From positions 5,704,001-5,768,000 of the forward strand of contig NC_009441.1 of the NCBI RefSeq assembly GCF_000016645.1: a stretch of DNA of 64,000 nucleotides, read 5' to 3'. The stretch is from Flavobacterium johnsoniae UW101. Lineage in GTDB: Bacteria > Bacteroidota > Bacteroidia > Flavobacteriales > Flavobacteriaceae. This document shows positions 16,596-25,058 of the stretch, one piece after another; within the stretch, counting starts at the first letter, position 1; every line of letters begins with the position of its first letter. The translations under genes and the position numbers were made by a program. The notes beneath the pieces are model-generated. The model was not told the origin of the DNA and did no database searches. It worked only from the letters and a program-made list of their open reading frames with translations.

Positions 16596-19500
16596 TTATT
16601 TTAAAATCTGCTTCACTAATGATTTAAGTGCTGAATTGTCTTTCCATTGTTCAAAAAATGCAACGGCTTTTGGCGTAGGTTTTTGATTGGTTTTCGTTAA
16701 AATATCGACATAATTTTCGACCATTTTTTTGAAATTTGTCGGCAGTTTGTCTTTCAAGTCAAGATTATCAAAGAAAGCATTGAACAATTGCAGTAAAGCA
16801 CTGTTATGAAGCGGTGAAATATCTTTTAAAGCCGTAATTCCGTCTGAAAACCTTAAGAAAACACCATATTTTTCTGAAGCCAGTTTGGCCGCTTTTTCAG
16901 CAAAAACAACAACATCAACAGCTTGTTTTTCAATTAAATTTATCAATACTTCTGATGCCAGCAATCGTAAATCTTTCTTTTCCTGAAAGAAACAGGCAGC
17001 AAATAAAAGCTGAGTCGTTTCAGAAGATCTAAATTCTGGTCGGTTCATAACGTCTAAAAATCCTTTTAATTCTGGTTTTGACCCATCGCCAGTGGCACAA
17101 TTTTGTAATAAAGTCAAAGCCAGTGCATCTGAATTCTGTGGGGTTAAACTGTGCCAATAATAGGTATTTCCGGCATAACTTAATAAATAATCCCAGCTGT
17201 TGCCGCGATTGTAAATATCCTGACTGTACAATAAGTAGTTTGGAATTTTGGTGTAATTTGGTAAATCAAACTTTAATTCATACCAAGAAGGTGTTCTTTC
17301 TTTTTCTTTGGTTTGATAATTTGTCCATTCGTTCCATTTTTCTTTAAATTTTATTTCCGCAACAAAGGGCGAAACCACAAACGGAATCTCTTTTAAATAG
17401 GTATTTTCAAATTCTGTAAAAGTATCGTTTGGATAAAAAGTTCTTGCTGCTGTTGCCCAAAGCGATAAATTTCCGGTTTCTTTTGTCGTTTTTCCTAAAA
17501 CAGCCAACGCTTTTGAAAATAACGAAGTCGAATCTAAATTCAATTTTTCGTCTACTCCAAGACAGAATGATAAAAGCGGTTTTATTTCTCCTTCAACCTG
17601 ATCTAATAACGGAATTGCTTCTTCGACATTTTCTCTCGGCATACGTGCTATTGCAATCGCTAAATCGACTGAATCTATTTCTTCATTGTTTTTTTGATAT
17701 TGAATTACTCTTTCTACTAAAACTTTTGGTGCGACCCAATAGGGTTTATGACTCGGAAATGAAAGCAAAGGCAGAGTAGAATTTGAATCCATTTTCTCCT
17801 GCACTTTCTCCAGTAAAGGTTTTATTAATAGATTGGTATTTATTTTTGAGTAGTGTTTGTATTTACTGTCAAATTTGGCGTTGATATTTTCTATTTTTTG
17901 AGATAAAAACGACTTCATAAAGTTTTTATGAACGGCTTCAAAATAATGCTTTTGAAGCTGTTTTTCATACGGCTGCAACTGTGTTTTATAGTCTGCCGGA
18001 AATAAATCTCTCTGCTGAATATAGGTATTCATTAAAATCTCAGTATCGAGCGTTTCATCTGATGCAATGAAATTTCCAAACTGAAACACAATATCATTCC
18101 AGTCATTTGGAAGCTGTACTTCTTCCAGAAGCAAAGTTTCTTTTTTAGGCTCAAAATGATATTCTTCTAAAGTATCATGATCTGCCGTTAAAGCTTCTTC
18201 ATCTAAAAACTGACTTAATCCTGATTTTATATTTCCCTGCATTAAAGTAACATACGAACTCAGTTTTTCTTTCAGTACTTTGTCTTTTGCAGAACCTATT
18301 TTCAGGATAATTTTAGATACTTTTTCTTGTAATGTTAAATCAGAAATCACATAAACATCGGCCAGAATTGAAGCGATTTGATTGTTCAATTTCGGATTGG
18401 CTTTGCTTATTTTTTCTAAAACCGGAAGAACACTTTTTATTGCTGCCTTGCAGTCGCCGCGCATCATTAAAGGTTCAAGCCATTCTAAGAATGATTTGGT
18501 TTTAAATTTTGGATGATTGTAGATTTTCTTTACCAGCTCGATTCCGTAGCTCGTTATGGGCGGATACGCGTTGTGTAAAAACGAAAATATATTTTCCTGA
18601 AAAACAACCAGTTCATCTTCTGCTGCCTGAAATTCTTCGATTCTTTTTCTAAAGAAAGATTTCAGGTTGTTGTTCCATTCTTTGGTTTGAATCTGGATGG
18701 CATTTTCGATAAAGAAACTGCGATCCATTTTTTTCTCGTCTAATAACGTTTTGTATACAATACTCCAGGTCTGAAATTCGTCATAATTTTGTTTATCATT
18801 ATCACGGAAAAAACTGTTATGAAGAATTGTTTCGTAGTTAAACAATTCAGGAATATCTCTTTGATATCCCGTTTTATCATTTACAATCGTTTCGATAAAC
18901 TTTCTGGTTTTCATTTTTGCGCGCCACTCATTTGTTGCCGCTAAACTCAAAGCATATAATTCTGGATTGAATTGCAATAATCCTTCGTCTTCAAGTTTTC
19001 TCAAATTATGATAATTAAAGGTTACCCAATCCTGTCTTTTTACTTTATCAAGAATAAACGTTTCCAGCCAGTTTGGTTTTGCCCATATCAGGGTTTCCAA
19101 CACTTGAGGTTTTGTATCGATATCGTTAAGCAAATGCAGGGCTTCATCCCACGAATTAATATCGGTTTTGTCAAATAAGGCTATAGCACTCAGGGTGATA
19201 ATGTCATTTTGTTCCATATCGCCGCGTCGGCCCCAGCCGTAGTCGTGTTTGTCTTTTTTTACATAACCCGGATCTTTGGTCAAATCAGTATACGTCATCC
19301 AGTAACGCTTGCATTTTTTAATGTGCTTTTTTAAAGCTTCAATATTGCCTTTTGATTTTTCTTTTAGAAACGGCAGTAACAAAGAAATCTTTTTAGCTTT
19401 TATAATGCTGTCATATTCTTCAATAACCTCATCTGAGTTTTTGGTTTTCGCCGATTTTGGTTTCGAAACCACATCTACTTCACCTGATTCTGAATATCCT

Positions 19501-19688
19501 TTTTTTACTTTTTCGGCCAATACTTTCTCAGCCATTTTTAAACATTCTTCGTCAGAACCAAAGCTTTTGGTTTGCGTTGTTCCTGATGTTCCGTTTTTTC
19601 CGTAAGTCACGGTATAATTTGATCCTGTAACTTCGATTTCCCAGAATTTATCCGAAGTTCCGTCGATGTATTTAAGACTTTTTTTCAT
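16596..19688 (-). CDS. WGR-domain protein (MolR/YehI-like)
   Basis: 1030 residues. The N-terminus (about 1-68) is a WGR domain: [24 protein letters not shown] and the closing KKGYSESG are typical. The next 30 residues are a charged linker, and the remaining 900 are mostly helical without a recognised enzymatic motif. That resembles the large alpha-helical regions of MolR-like proteins. WGR domains are nucleic-acid-binding modules, best known from PARPs. It is translationally coupled in spacing to the SWIM gene. The role is unknown; a stress or nucleic-acid-linked complex is an inference from the domain pair. Confidence 0.8.
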   Translation of the reverse strand: MKKSLKYIDGTSDKFWEIEVTGSNYTVTYGKNGTSGTTQTKSFGSDEECLKMAEKVLAEKVKKGYSESGEVDVVSKPKSAKTKNSDEVIEEYDSIIKAKKISLLLPFLKEKSKGNIEALKKHIKKCKRYWMTYTDLTKDPGYVKKDKHDYGWGRRGDMEQNDIITLSAIALFDKTDINSWDEALHLLNDIDTKPQVLETLIWAKPNWLETFILDKVKRQDWVTFNYHNLRKLEDEGLLQFNPELYALSLAATNEWRAKMKTRKFIETIVNDKTGYQRDIPELFNYETILHNSFFRDNDKQNYDEFQTWSIVYKTLLDEKKMDRSFFIENAIQIQTKEWNNNLKSFFRKRIEEFQAAEDELVVFQENIFSFLHNAYPPITSYGIELVKKIYNHPKFKTKSFLEWLEPLMMRGDCKAAIKSVLPVLEKISKANPKLNNQIASILADVYVISDLTLQEKVSKIILKIGSAKDKVLKEKLSSYVTLMQGNIKSGLSQFLDEEALTADHDTLEEYHFEPKKETLLLEEVQLPNDWNDIVFQFGNFIASDETLDTEILMNTYIQQRDLFPADYKTQLQPYEKQLQKHYFEAVHKNFMKSFLSQKIENINAKFDSKYKHYSKINTNLLIKPLLEKVQEKMDSNSTLPLLSFPSHKPYWVAPKVLVERVIQYQKNNEEIDSVDLAIAIARMPRENVEEAIPLLDQVEGEIKPLLSFCLGVDEKLNLDSTSLFSKALAVLGKTTKETGNLSLWATAARTFYPNDTFTEFENTYLKEIPFVVSPFVAEIKFKEKWNEWTNYQTKEKERTPSWYELKFDLPNYTKIPNYLLYSQDIYNRGNSWDYLLSYAGNTYYWHSLTPQNSDALALTLLQNCATGDGSKPELKGFLDVMNRPEFRSSETTQLLFAACFFQEKKDLRLLASEVLINLIEKQAVDVVVFAEKAAKLASEKYGVFLRFSDGITALKDISPLHNSALLQLFNAFFDNLDLKDKLPTNFKKMVENYVDILTKTNQKPTPKAVAFFEQWKDNSALKSLVKQILK

Positions 19689-20046
19689 TATGTATTAGTG
19701 TAAAACAAGCGTTATTTCTAAATATTTACAGTTTAGTTTGTGTAGTATTGGTTCGGGTTTAAAGTGAAAAACCGTCACTTTTTTGCAGAAGGGGATATTT
19801 TTTGTTTTCTAAATCTTGGATTGGTGTGCTTCTATTCATCTCTACGGGCTTTTAATTTGAAATTGTAAAGTAAGAATTTTAAACTAATTTTTTCATAAAA
19901 GAATATCTTTTGATTGTTAAAAAATCTTACGAATTAAAAGTACTATTTGATTGCAAAAAAATACCCTGCAAATTGGTATTTGCAGGGTTTGGGTTTTTAT
20001 TGGTATAAAATTTCTTTTTCACCAAAATAAGAAAAAGTCTCTTTAT
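19689..20046. other. Intergenic region with hairpins, no gene seen
   Basis: A 7-bp hairpin AAAGTGA/TCACTTT at about 19761-19781 is followed by T on the plus strand, but no plus-strand gene precedes it. The terminator of the leftward 431-aa gene is at 19955-19988. Otherwise the region is A/T-rich with no coding potential that I can support. Confidence 0.5.
19955..19988 (-). terminator. Terminator of the 431-aa secreted protein gene
   Basis: An 11-bp perfect stem ACCCTGCAAAT/ATTTGCAGGGT (19963-19973, 19978-19988) with a 4-nt loop. On the minus strand it is followed by AU and then a U run (A run at 19955-19960). Confidence 0.88.
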
Positions 20047-21342
20047 CTAGTTTTGTTCGATTCCTTTATCGAGGCTTATTTTTTTAACTTTGGTTAAATT
20101 ATAGGTAATTCCAAAAAAGTGCCCAAATTTAAACTGGTTTTGCGTAGGAACGTCTCCGGAATTTCCCAGATTATAAGAACCACCAACAGAATAAGAGTCT
20201 GCAATTCTAGTAACTTTCCCCATAGTAAGCCCGCCAGAAAAAATAATGCGTTCTTGCTTGCCCAATATAAGCCCGCCTCCTAAAAGTATCTGCAACTTTT
20301 GATTTTGAGTTATGACTGCACCAAAGTTAAGTGTTGGCACAACCCAGGAATTCATACGCATATAAGTATTAATTGTCGAACCAAATGCTAAATCATAATC
20401 TCCTCCATTTTTTAGAGTAATAATTTTATTGCCTGCAATGGCTGGATCGTCTTTTGTACTAAATTCTGAATCGTAAAGCGAAGTGAAAAACACTCCCGCA
20501 CTTACATCAATTTTTAAACCGCCTTTTATCCAGATATTATACGGTTTACTATCGAAATTTTCATCTTTCTTTTTGGTTTCTTTATTAGATTGATTAATTG
20601 TGAATTCTACAACATCAATATTTTTACCTTGTACGTCGATTGGTCGCGTATAAACATCAAAATCAATGCTGTAGAATTTTTCAATAATTGAATCAATGCT
20701 TTTTTCAGCTTTTACTTTTGTTTCGATTAGACTACTTTTAACTGTTCCATATTGTTCATTGTCACTAAACTGTTCTAAAACATTCAACAATTCATAACTA
20801 TTTCTCAACTGTGCTTTTGCTTTATTTAGGAAATCTTTTCTCGGAGCGTAATCATTTGCTTTTAGTGTGTTTTTTTGCTTTAAAATTCCATAAAGACTCT
20901 TTACTTCGTAGCCTAAGCTATCGATACCTTGAGCTAATTGCTGATTTTGGTCAATAATGTTTTTAATATACATTTTATCTCTATCAGGAAAAAAAGACAA
21001 TAATTTAAACGTGCTATCTGCACTTATTTTTGCTTTTGCTTTTAAGTTTTCTCCTGTCGCACTTTGATCATTAAAAAAAGAGATTTCTTTAGTATCAATT
21101 TTATAAGTATATTTAAAAGGATTAGCGTTTAATAATTTAACCGCAATCATTTCACTACATTTTGCAGAAAGCCATTTTTTATTTTCTACAGGCGTACATC
21201 CTACATCATTACACATTTTAATGCTATTTGAATTAGGTTCGCTTAAATCGATTTCAATAATTTTAGTAACTATTCGGCTTTCTTTGTCTTGGCTATAGCC
21301 TATAAATCCAAAAAATAAAAAAAATAATAAGGTTGTTTTCAT
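20047..21342 (-). CDS. Secreted/outer-membrane protein of the two-component regulon
   Basis: 431 residues. It has a signal peptide (about 1-18, ending IGYSQ), a head with three Cys in the first 75 residues, and a helical middle (about 130-235, partly coiled-coil-like). The C-terminal 165 residues are Gly-rich alternating strands (IWIKGGLKIDVSAGVFF, LLGGGLILGKQ, FGITYNL), resembling an outer-membrane beta-barrel. I recognise no named family. It is divergent from the response-regulator operon, and both promoters carry the same 24-nt operator, so it is probably the main output, or a surface sensor, of that system. Confidence 0.75.
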   Translation of the reverse strand: MKTTLLFFLFFGFIGYSQDKESRIVTKIIEIDLSEPNSNSIKMCNDVGCTPVENKKWLSAKCSEMIAVKLLNANPFKYTYKIDTKEISFFNDQSATGENLKAKAKISADSTFKLLSFFPDRDKMYIKNIIDQNQQLAQGIDSLGYEVKSLYGILKQKNTLKANDYAPRKDFLNKAKAQLRNSYELLNVLEQFSDNEQYGTVKSSLIETKVKAEKSIDSIIEKFYSIDFDVYTRPIDVQGKNIDVVEFTINQSNKETKKKDENFDSKPYNIWIKGGLKIDVSAGVFFTSLYDSEFSTKDDPAIAGNKIITLKNGGDYDLAFGSTINTYMRMNSWVVPTLNFGAVITQNQKLQILLGGGLILGKQERIIFSGGLTMGKVTRIADSYSVGGSYNLGNSGDVPTQNQFKFGHFFGITYNLTKVKKISLDKGIEQN

Positions 21343-21369
21343 GATTTCTAATGTTTTTAGTTAACGTAT

Positions 21370-21423
21370 CAAATGTATTTAGAGATCACTACACCAATCA
21401 ATTACCCTTTTGGGTGATATTTT
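21370..21423 (-). promoter_or_regulatory. Promoter with shared operator, leftward
   Basis: On the minus strand the 24-nt operator (21422-21399) ends in TTG (21401-21399), followed by a 21-nt spacer and the -7 box TACATTTG (21377-21370). Both spacer length and -7 box are identical to the promoter at 12642-12695. Confidence 0.78.
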
Positions 21424-21480
21424 TTTTCTTACATTCTTCTTTATTTTTTTGTAAGTTTATCCACGTTAAGCTTAATTCTG

Positions 21481-21532
21481 AAATATCACCCAAAAGGGTA
21501 ATTGTGGTCAAAATACTTATTACCCAACTTTG
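21481..21532 (+). promoter_or_regulatory. Promoter with shared operator, rightward (response-regulator operon)
   Basis: The 24-nt operator at 21481-21504 ends in TTG (21502-21504), followed by a 20-nt spacer and the near-consensus -7 box CAACTTTG (21525-21532). Its dyad centre is 84 bp from the leftward operator's centre, about eight helical turns. Autoregulation is likely. Confidence 0.72.
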
Positions 21533-21550
21533 TAATGAAAATGTAACAAC

Positions 21551-22180
21551 ATGAAAATAAGAGTTGCCATAGTAGAAGATGATAAACATTACAGTCAGGC
21601 CCTGAAGAGTATCATCGATTTTCAGGAAGACATGGAATGCGCAGCTCAGTTTTTTAATGGTAAAAGCGCATTGCAAAAATTGGAAGACCTGGAACCAGAC
21701 GTGGTTTTAATGGATATTCAGCTTCAGGATGCATCAGGAATTGATATCGTTTCTAAATTGACAGAAGCAATGCCGGGAACGAGTTTTATAATGTGCACCA
21801 GTTTCGAAAACGACGAAAAAATCTTTTCGGCCCTGCGTGCAGGCGCGAGCGGTTATCTTGTAAAAGGTGATCCTCTCGATAAAATTATTCAGGCTATTCT
21901 CGAAGCTCATAAAGGAGGCGCACCCATGAGTTTTACAATTGCAAAGCGGGTTTTACAGCATTTTCAGGAATCGAAAGTACAGGTACAAAGTTTGGCCTTA
22001 CTTACCGTAACCGAAAAAGAAGTTCTTGAACTGCTGGCACAAGGACTGCTCTACAAAGAAATTGCCGATAAAAAAAATGTCACCATCGACACTATAAAAA
22101 AACACATTGGCAATATCTACAGAAAATTACAAGTAAGTAATAAAATTGAAGCTATTAATAAGTTTAACACCAAAAACTAA
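21551..22180 (+). CDS. Response regulator, NarL/LuxR family
   Basis: 209 residues. The receiver domain (about 1-120) has the acidic pair E9/D10/D11, phospho-acceptor Asp55 (VVLMDIQ), Thr/Ser 83-84 and Lys105 (GYLVKGD). A LuxR-type helix-turn-helix (about 145-205) carries LTVTEKEVLELLAQG and KEIADKK...TIKKHIGNIYRKL. It binds DNA as a phosphorylated dimer in this family. The gene opens a four-gene operon ending in a HisKA_3 histidine kinase, the usual partner. The palindromic operator upstream of this gene and of two other genes is the expected binding site (inference). Confidence 0.93.
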   Translation: MKIRVAIVEDDKHYSQALKSIIDFQEDMECAAQFFNGKSALQKLEDLEPDVVLMDIQLQDASGIDIVSKLTEAMPGTSFIMCTSFENDEKIFSALRAGASGYLVKGDPLDKIIQAILEAHKGGAPMSFTIAKRVLQHFQESKVQVQSLALLTVTEKEVLELLAQGLLYKEIADKKNVTIDTIKKHIGNIYRKLQVSNKIEAINKFNTKN

Positions 22181-22186
22181 CAAATC

Positions 22187-22834
22187 ATGGAACTAGAAAA
22201 ATTAAAACAAGAAAAAATCGATGTAATTGATTTTGCAAAAAAAATTGATAGAGAAATCGAAAATCTTTTTGTCGAGAACTACCAAAAATTAAGGATTGAT
22301 GGATTAACAGAAACCTTTTTTATAGATTTAGAAATCTTTAAAGAGTTACTTATTAAAAATGAAAACAAAAAGTTTTGTAAGTTTTATTATATCCAAAAAG
22401 GTAAGGCTTTATATTTAGGATTATCTTTTTCAGATAATGATCAATGCCCAATTAAAAGTGATGACAAAAAATATATTTTAGATGATAAATCTATCATAGA
22501 AGAAGGTGATTTTACAAATTTGAAAGATAATTTTGTGAATGGTATAGGAGCTAAATTACCTACTCATCCTGAAAATAAGAAAGACACATTAATCTCATAT
22601 TCTATGGAAGAAATTAATAAATACTTAGGCGAAATGAAAAAAGTACATCCTAGCATTTCTGCCTTAAAATTTAACATGTTTCAGTATTCCCCGGTTAGTG
22701 CAGATCATGAATTTTCTGCACATTTTATAGATAGAGACAAAAGAATTGCTTTCTGCGTTCATGCCATATTTGACAAGAAGAACAACTTGTATAGTGAAGG
22801 CGATGGTTACGATCTAGGAAACCTTAGACCTTAA
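22187..22834 (+). CDS. Unknown soluble protein in two-component operon
   Basis: 215 residues, with no signal peptide and no membrane segment. It is Lys/Asp/Glu rich, with a helical N-terminus and C-terminal motifs FNMFQYSPVSADHEFSAHFIDRDKRIAFCVHAIFD and EGDGYDLGNL. I do not recognise the family. It begins 7 nt after the response-regulator stop, and its TAA overlaps the next ATG by one base (TAATG), so it is translated with the signalling proteins. It may modulate the kinase or sense an intracellular ligand (inference). Confidence 0.75.
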   Translation: MELEKLKQEKIDVIDFAKKIDREIENLFVENYQKLRIDGLTETFFIDLEIFKELLIKNENKKFCKFYYIQKGKALYLGLSFSDNDQCPIKSDDKKYILDDKSIIEEGDFTNLKDNFVNGIGAKLPTHPENKKDTLISYSMEEINKYLGEMKKVHPSISALKFNMFQYSPVSADHEFSAHFIDRDKRIAFCVHAIFDKKNNLYSEGDGYDLGNLRP

Positions 22835-23469
22835 TGATATATCTTTATGAGATAATATTACTTATAACACTATTAAAATCAATAGTTTTGGCTAGAAAAT
22901 TTAGTCTTTCTAGCCAGAACTATTTGTTTGTATATCTTCTTATTACCTTCCTTATAGAATTATCTTCATGGATAATTATTTTAATTAAAAAAGATTGGAG
23001 TTTTCAGTATACATTATATTGCATATTCTGTATTGCATTTTTCTGGTTTTATTATGCTCAGTCATTTCAAAAAAAATTAAGAAAGAAATTTCACTTTGTA
23101 TCTGGTTTAAGCTCTTTAAGCGTTTTATTATTCTCATTTTTTTCAAAGGAAGAAATAGGTTCTTTGTTAATAATAGCATTACCTATTTTTTATATTGTAT
23201 TTAGCATATTTTGGTTCTATCAAAAAATTGCTTTGCCTTCAGAATCTAAAATTACAAACGATCCTAATTTTTGGATTTCGACAGGTTTACTTCTTTGGAG
23301 TTGTTTTTTTATCTTTAGAGTTGTTCCAAGAGATTTTTTTAATATCGAAGATCAGCCTTTTTTAGAATTACTCAGAGAATTTTTATATGCGATAAACTGC
23401 GTTATGTATCTTTTATTTTTTAAAGCTTTAATTGAATACGAGACAATCGCAAAAAACATAAAAAAATGA
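22834..23469 (+). CDS. Multi-pass membrane protein of two-component operon
   Basis: 211 residues with about seven hydrophobic helices (roughly 2-20, 30-50, 60-75, 90-105, 108-128, 145-165, 180-200), short loops and a Lys-rich C-terminus. I recognise no family. The ORF overlaps its upstream neighbour by 1 nt and the kinase downstream by 4 nt. The kinase has only one short membrane segment and no extracytoplasmic sensor domain, so this protein is a good candidate for its membrane sensor partner (inference). Confidence 0.78.
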   Translation: MIYLYEIILLITLLKSIVLARKFSLSSQNYLFVYLLITFLIELSSWIIILIKKDWSFQYTLYCIFCIAFFWFYYAQSFQKKLRKKFHFVSGLSSLSVLLFSFFSKEEIGSLLIIALPIFYIVFSIFWFYQKIALPSESKITNDPNFWISTGLLLWSCFFIFRVVPRDFFNIEDQPFLELLREFLYAINCVMYLLFFKALIEYETIAKNIKK

Positions 23470-24260
23470 GAGAACTGCCCCCAGAAATAAAATTAACCTA
23501 CATTATCGCCATTATCATAATGCTGATGTTTGTGTGCTTCATTATTATGATGGTCTTTATTTACAACAAAAAACAGCTGATTCAGCAGCAGGAAAATCAA
23601 ATAAAAGAAAGCGAATTCCAGAACCAATTACTGCAAAAAGAATTAGAACGCCAAAAAGCCATTCAGCTCGAAAGAGAACGTATTTCGCAAGATATGCACG
23701 ATGATCTGGGTGCGGGAATTTCGGCTATAAAACTTCAGGCCGAATTTTTAAAATATAAAATGCCTCAGGAAAGTTTTTCTGAAGATTTAGAAGCCATAAT
23801 AAATACTTCTGAAGATATGAATTTAGCCATGCGCGAAATTCTTTGGAGTTTGAACTCGCAAAACGATACTGTTGGTAATTTTATAGAATATACGACTTTG
23901 TATATCAAACGTTTCCTAAGTAAAACGAGTATCGATTCGCATTTCAAATTGAATGTTCCCGAAAAGGAAACGAATCTAACGGTAAAAGCCAGACGGAATC
24001 TTTTTTTAGCAGTTAAAGAAGCAGTTCACAATATATACAAACACAGCCAGGCAAGTGAGATTTTTATTGAATTTGACCAAAATGAAGATTCTTTCAGTAT
24101 TACGATTATCGATAACGGAATTGGATTATCTGAAACCACACAAAAGGGAAACGGCATGAGTAATATGTCCTTAAGAATGGAAAGCATAAACGGAACTTTT
24201 AAAATTATTCCTGCTCAAAAAGGTCTTCGGTTATTGTTTGTGTATCCATTACAGGATTAA
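23466..24260 (+). CDS. Sensor histidine kinase, HisKA_3 (NarX-type core)
   Basis: 264 residues. One membrane helix (11-33) with almost no periplasmic part, then a coiled-coil linker (about 36-70). The HisKA_3 dimerisation domain has phospho-acceptor His78 in ISQDMHDDLGAG. A HATPase_c domain has an N-box (AVKEAVHNIYKHS), G1 (DNGIGLS) and G2 (GNGMSNM). It overlaps the membrane protein gene by 4 nt. It should phosphorylate the NarL-type regulator at the start of the operon. The lack of a sensor domain points to a partner sensor. Confidence 0.92.
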   Translation: MRELPPEIKLTYIIAIIIMLMFVCFIIMMVFIYNKKQLIQQQENQIKESEFQNQLLQKELERQKAIQLERERISQDMHDDLGAGISAIKLQAEFLKYKMPQESFSEDLEAIINTSEDMNLAMREILWSLNSQNDTVGNFIEYTTLYIKRFLSKTSIDSHFKLNVPEKETNLTVKARRNLFLAVKEAVHNIYKHSQASEIFIEFDQNEDSFSITIIDNGIGLSETTQKGNGMSNMSLRMESINGTFKIIPAQKGLRLLFVYPLQD

Positions 24261-24287
24261 AAAGGTTTTCTCCTGTTAAGTCGTCAC

Positions 24288-24434
24288 TTATAAATGTTTC
24301 TTCACTTTTGATTTGCTTGCCTGACTTAAGCGTTCTACCTGCGCTCTGGCTTTTTCTAAGGTAACTGGAGACTGTTTGGATAGAATTTCCATGCCTAACT
24401 TAGCTCTTTCCTTAAATGATATTTTGTAGTTCAT
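24288..24434 (-). CDS. Small ORF of 48 residues, possibly a decayed antitoxin
   Basis: It begins MNYKISFKERAKLGMEILSK and ends KVKKHL. It is basic and helical, resembling the N-terminal part of small Bacteroidota antitoxin-type proteins by general look only. A perfect -7 box TATATTTG (24462-24455) lies 20 nt upstream. After the stop, a shifted frame stays open and reads TFISDDLTGENLFNP, which suggests that a longer protein was truncated by a frameshift. That extension runs into the kinase 3' end on the other strand. No toxin gene is adjacent. Confidence 0.4.
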   Translation of the reverse strand: MNYKISFKERAKLGMEILSKQSPVTLEKARAQVERLSQASKSKVKKHL

Positions 24435-24454
24435 TTTTCATGAGGTTTATAATG

Positions 24455-24462
24455 CAAATATA
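24455..24462 (-). promoter_or_regulatory. -7 box of the 48-residue ORF
   Basis: A perfect TATATTTG on the minus strand, 20 nt before the ATG. No TTG lies at the normal -33 distance. Confidence 0.45.
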
Positions 24463-24578
24463 CAATTTAATTAAAGTAAGAAAAAGTGTATATTTGATTT
24501 TGTAAAAACTAAACAAAATCGTATAATACCAATTGATCTTGTATTTTACAAATAGCTGTTTTTATCAAAAAAAATAAA

Positions 24579-24586
24579 TACCTTTG
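24579..24586 (+). promoter_or_regulatory. -7 box giving a nearly leaderless xre mRNA
   Basis: A perfect TACCTTTG, ending 4 nt before the ATG at 24591. This is the same box-to-ATG distance as in the receptor gene at 6248. Confidence 0.6.
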
Positions 24587-24590
24587 AATT

Positions 24591-24989
24591 ATGAGTACAG
24601 TAAACAGACCCAAACATATCGGTAGAAATATCAGCCGAATTAGAGAACTTCGCGGCATGAAACAAGGAGCACTTGCTGATGCCATTGGCACAAGCCAGCA
24701 GACGATTTCAAGCATTGAAACCAGCGAAACTGTAGATTTTGATAAACTGGTACAAATTGCAAAAGCACTTGGAGTAACAGTAGAAGCGATTGAAAATTTT
24801 ACCGAAGAATCTGTTTTTAATTTCTTTAATAATTTTTACGATAATAGTGCTAACCACGGCCAAGTAAATGGTCCTTTTAATTCTTGTACTTTCAATGCTC
24901 TTGACAAAGTTGTCGAACTTTATGAGCGTTTGGTTCAGGCTGAAAAAGATAAGGTTGAATATTTAGAAAAATTGATGAAATTGAAATAA
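24591..24989 (+). CDS. XRE-family transcriptional regulator
   Basis: 132 residues. A Cro/C1-type HTH covers about 11-66 (IGRNISRIRELRGMKQGALADAIG, then TSQQTISSIE). A short Asn/Phe-rich linker follows, and then a C-terminal helix (about 102-132) likely to mediate dimerisation. The type is common as a free-standing regulator in Bacteroidota. It sits beside, and is convergent with, the TrlF-like gene, so it may or may not control it. A bidirectional terminator follows. Confidence 0.88.
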   Translation: MSTVNRPKHIGRNISRIRELRGMKQGALADAIGTSQQTISSIETSETVDFDKLVQIAKALGVTVEAIENFTEESVFNFFNNFYDNSANHGQVNGPFNSCTFNALDKVVELYERLVQAEKDKVEYLEKLMKLK

Positions 24990-25016
24990 GGATTTTTCTT
25001 TTTATATATAGAATTG

Positions 25017-25050
25017 AAAAAAGCGCAAATCATAAGTTTTGCGCTTTTTT
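25017..25050. terminator. Bidirectional terminator
   Basis: A 13-bp stem (25017-25029 with 25038-25050, core GCGCAAA/TTTGCGC), flanked by A and T runs. It separates the xre gene from the convergent TrlF-like gene. Confidence 0.9.
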
Positions 25051-25058
25051 TGTTTTTC

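Noticed and set aside
19761..19784. Terminator of a plus-strand small RNA
   Set aside because: The hairpin is real but short, and no promoter or gene on the plus strand precedes it.
22995..23204. Overlapping ORFs within the membrane-protein gene, both strands
   Set aside because: They are shadows of a coherent operon gene, with A/T-rich phenylalanine/lysine composition and no start signals.
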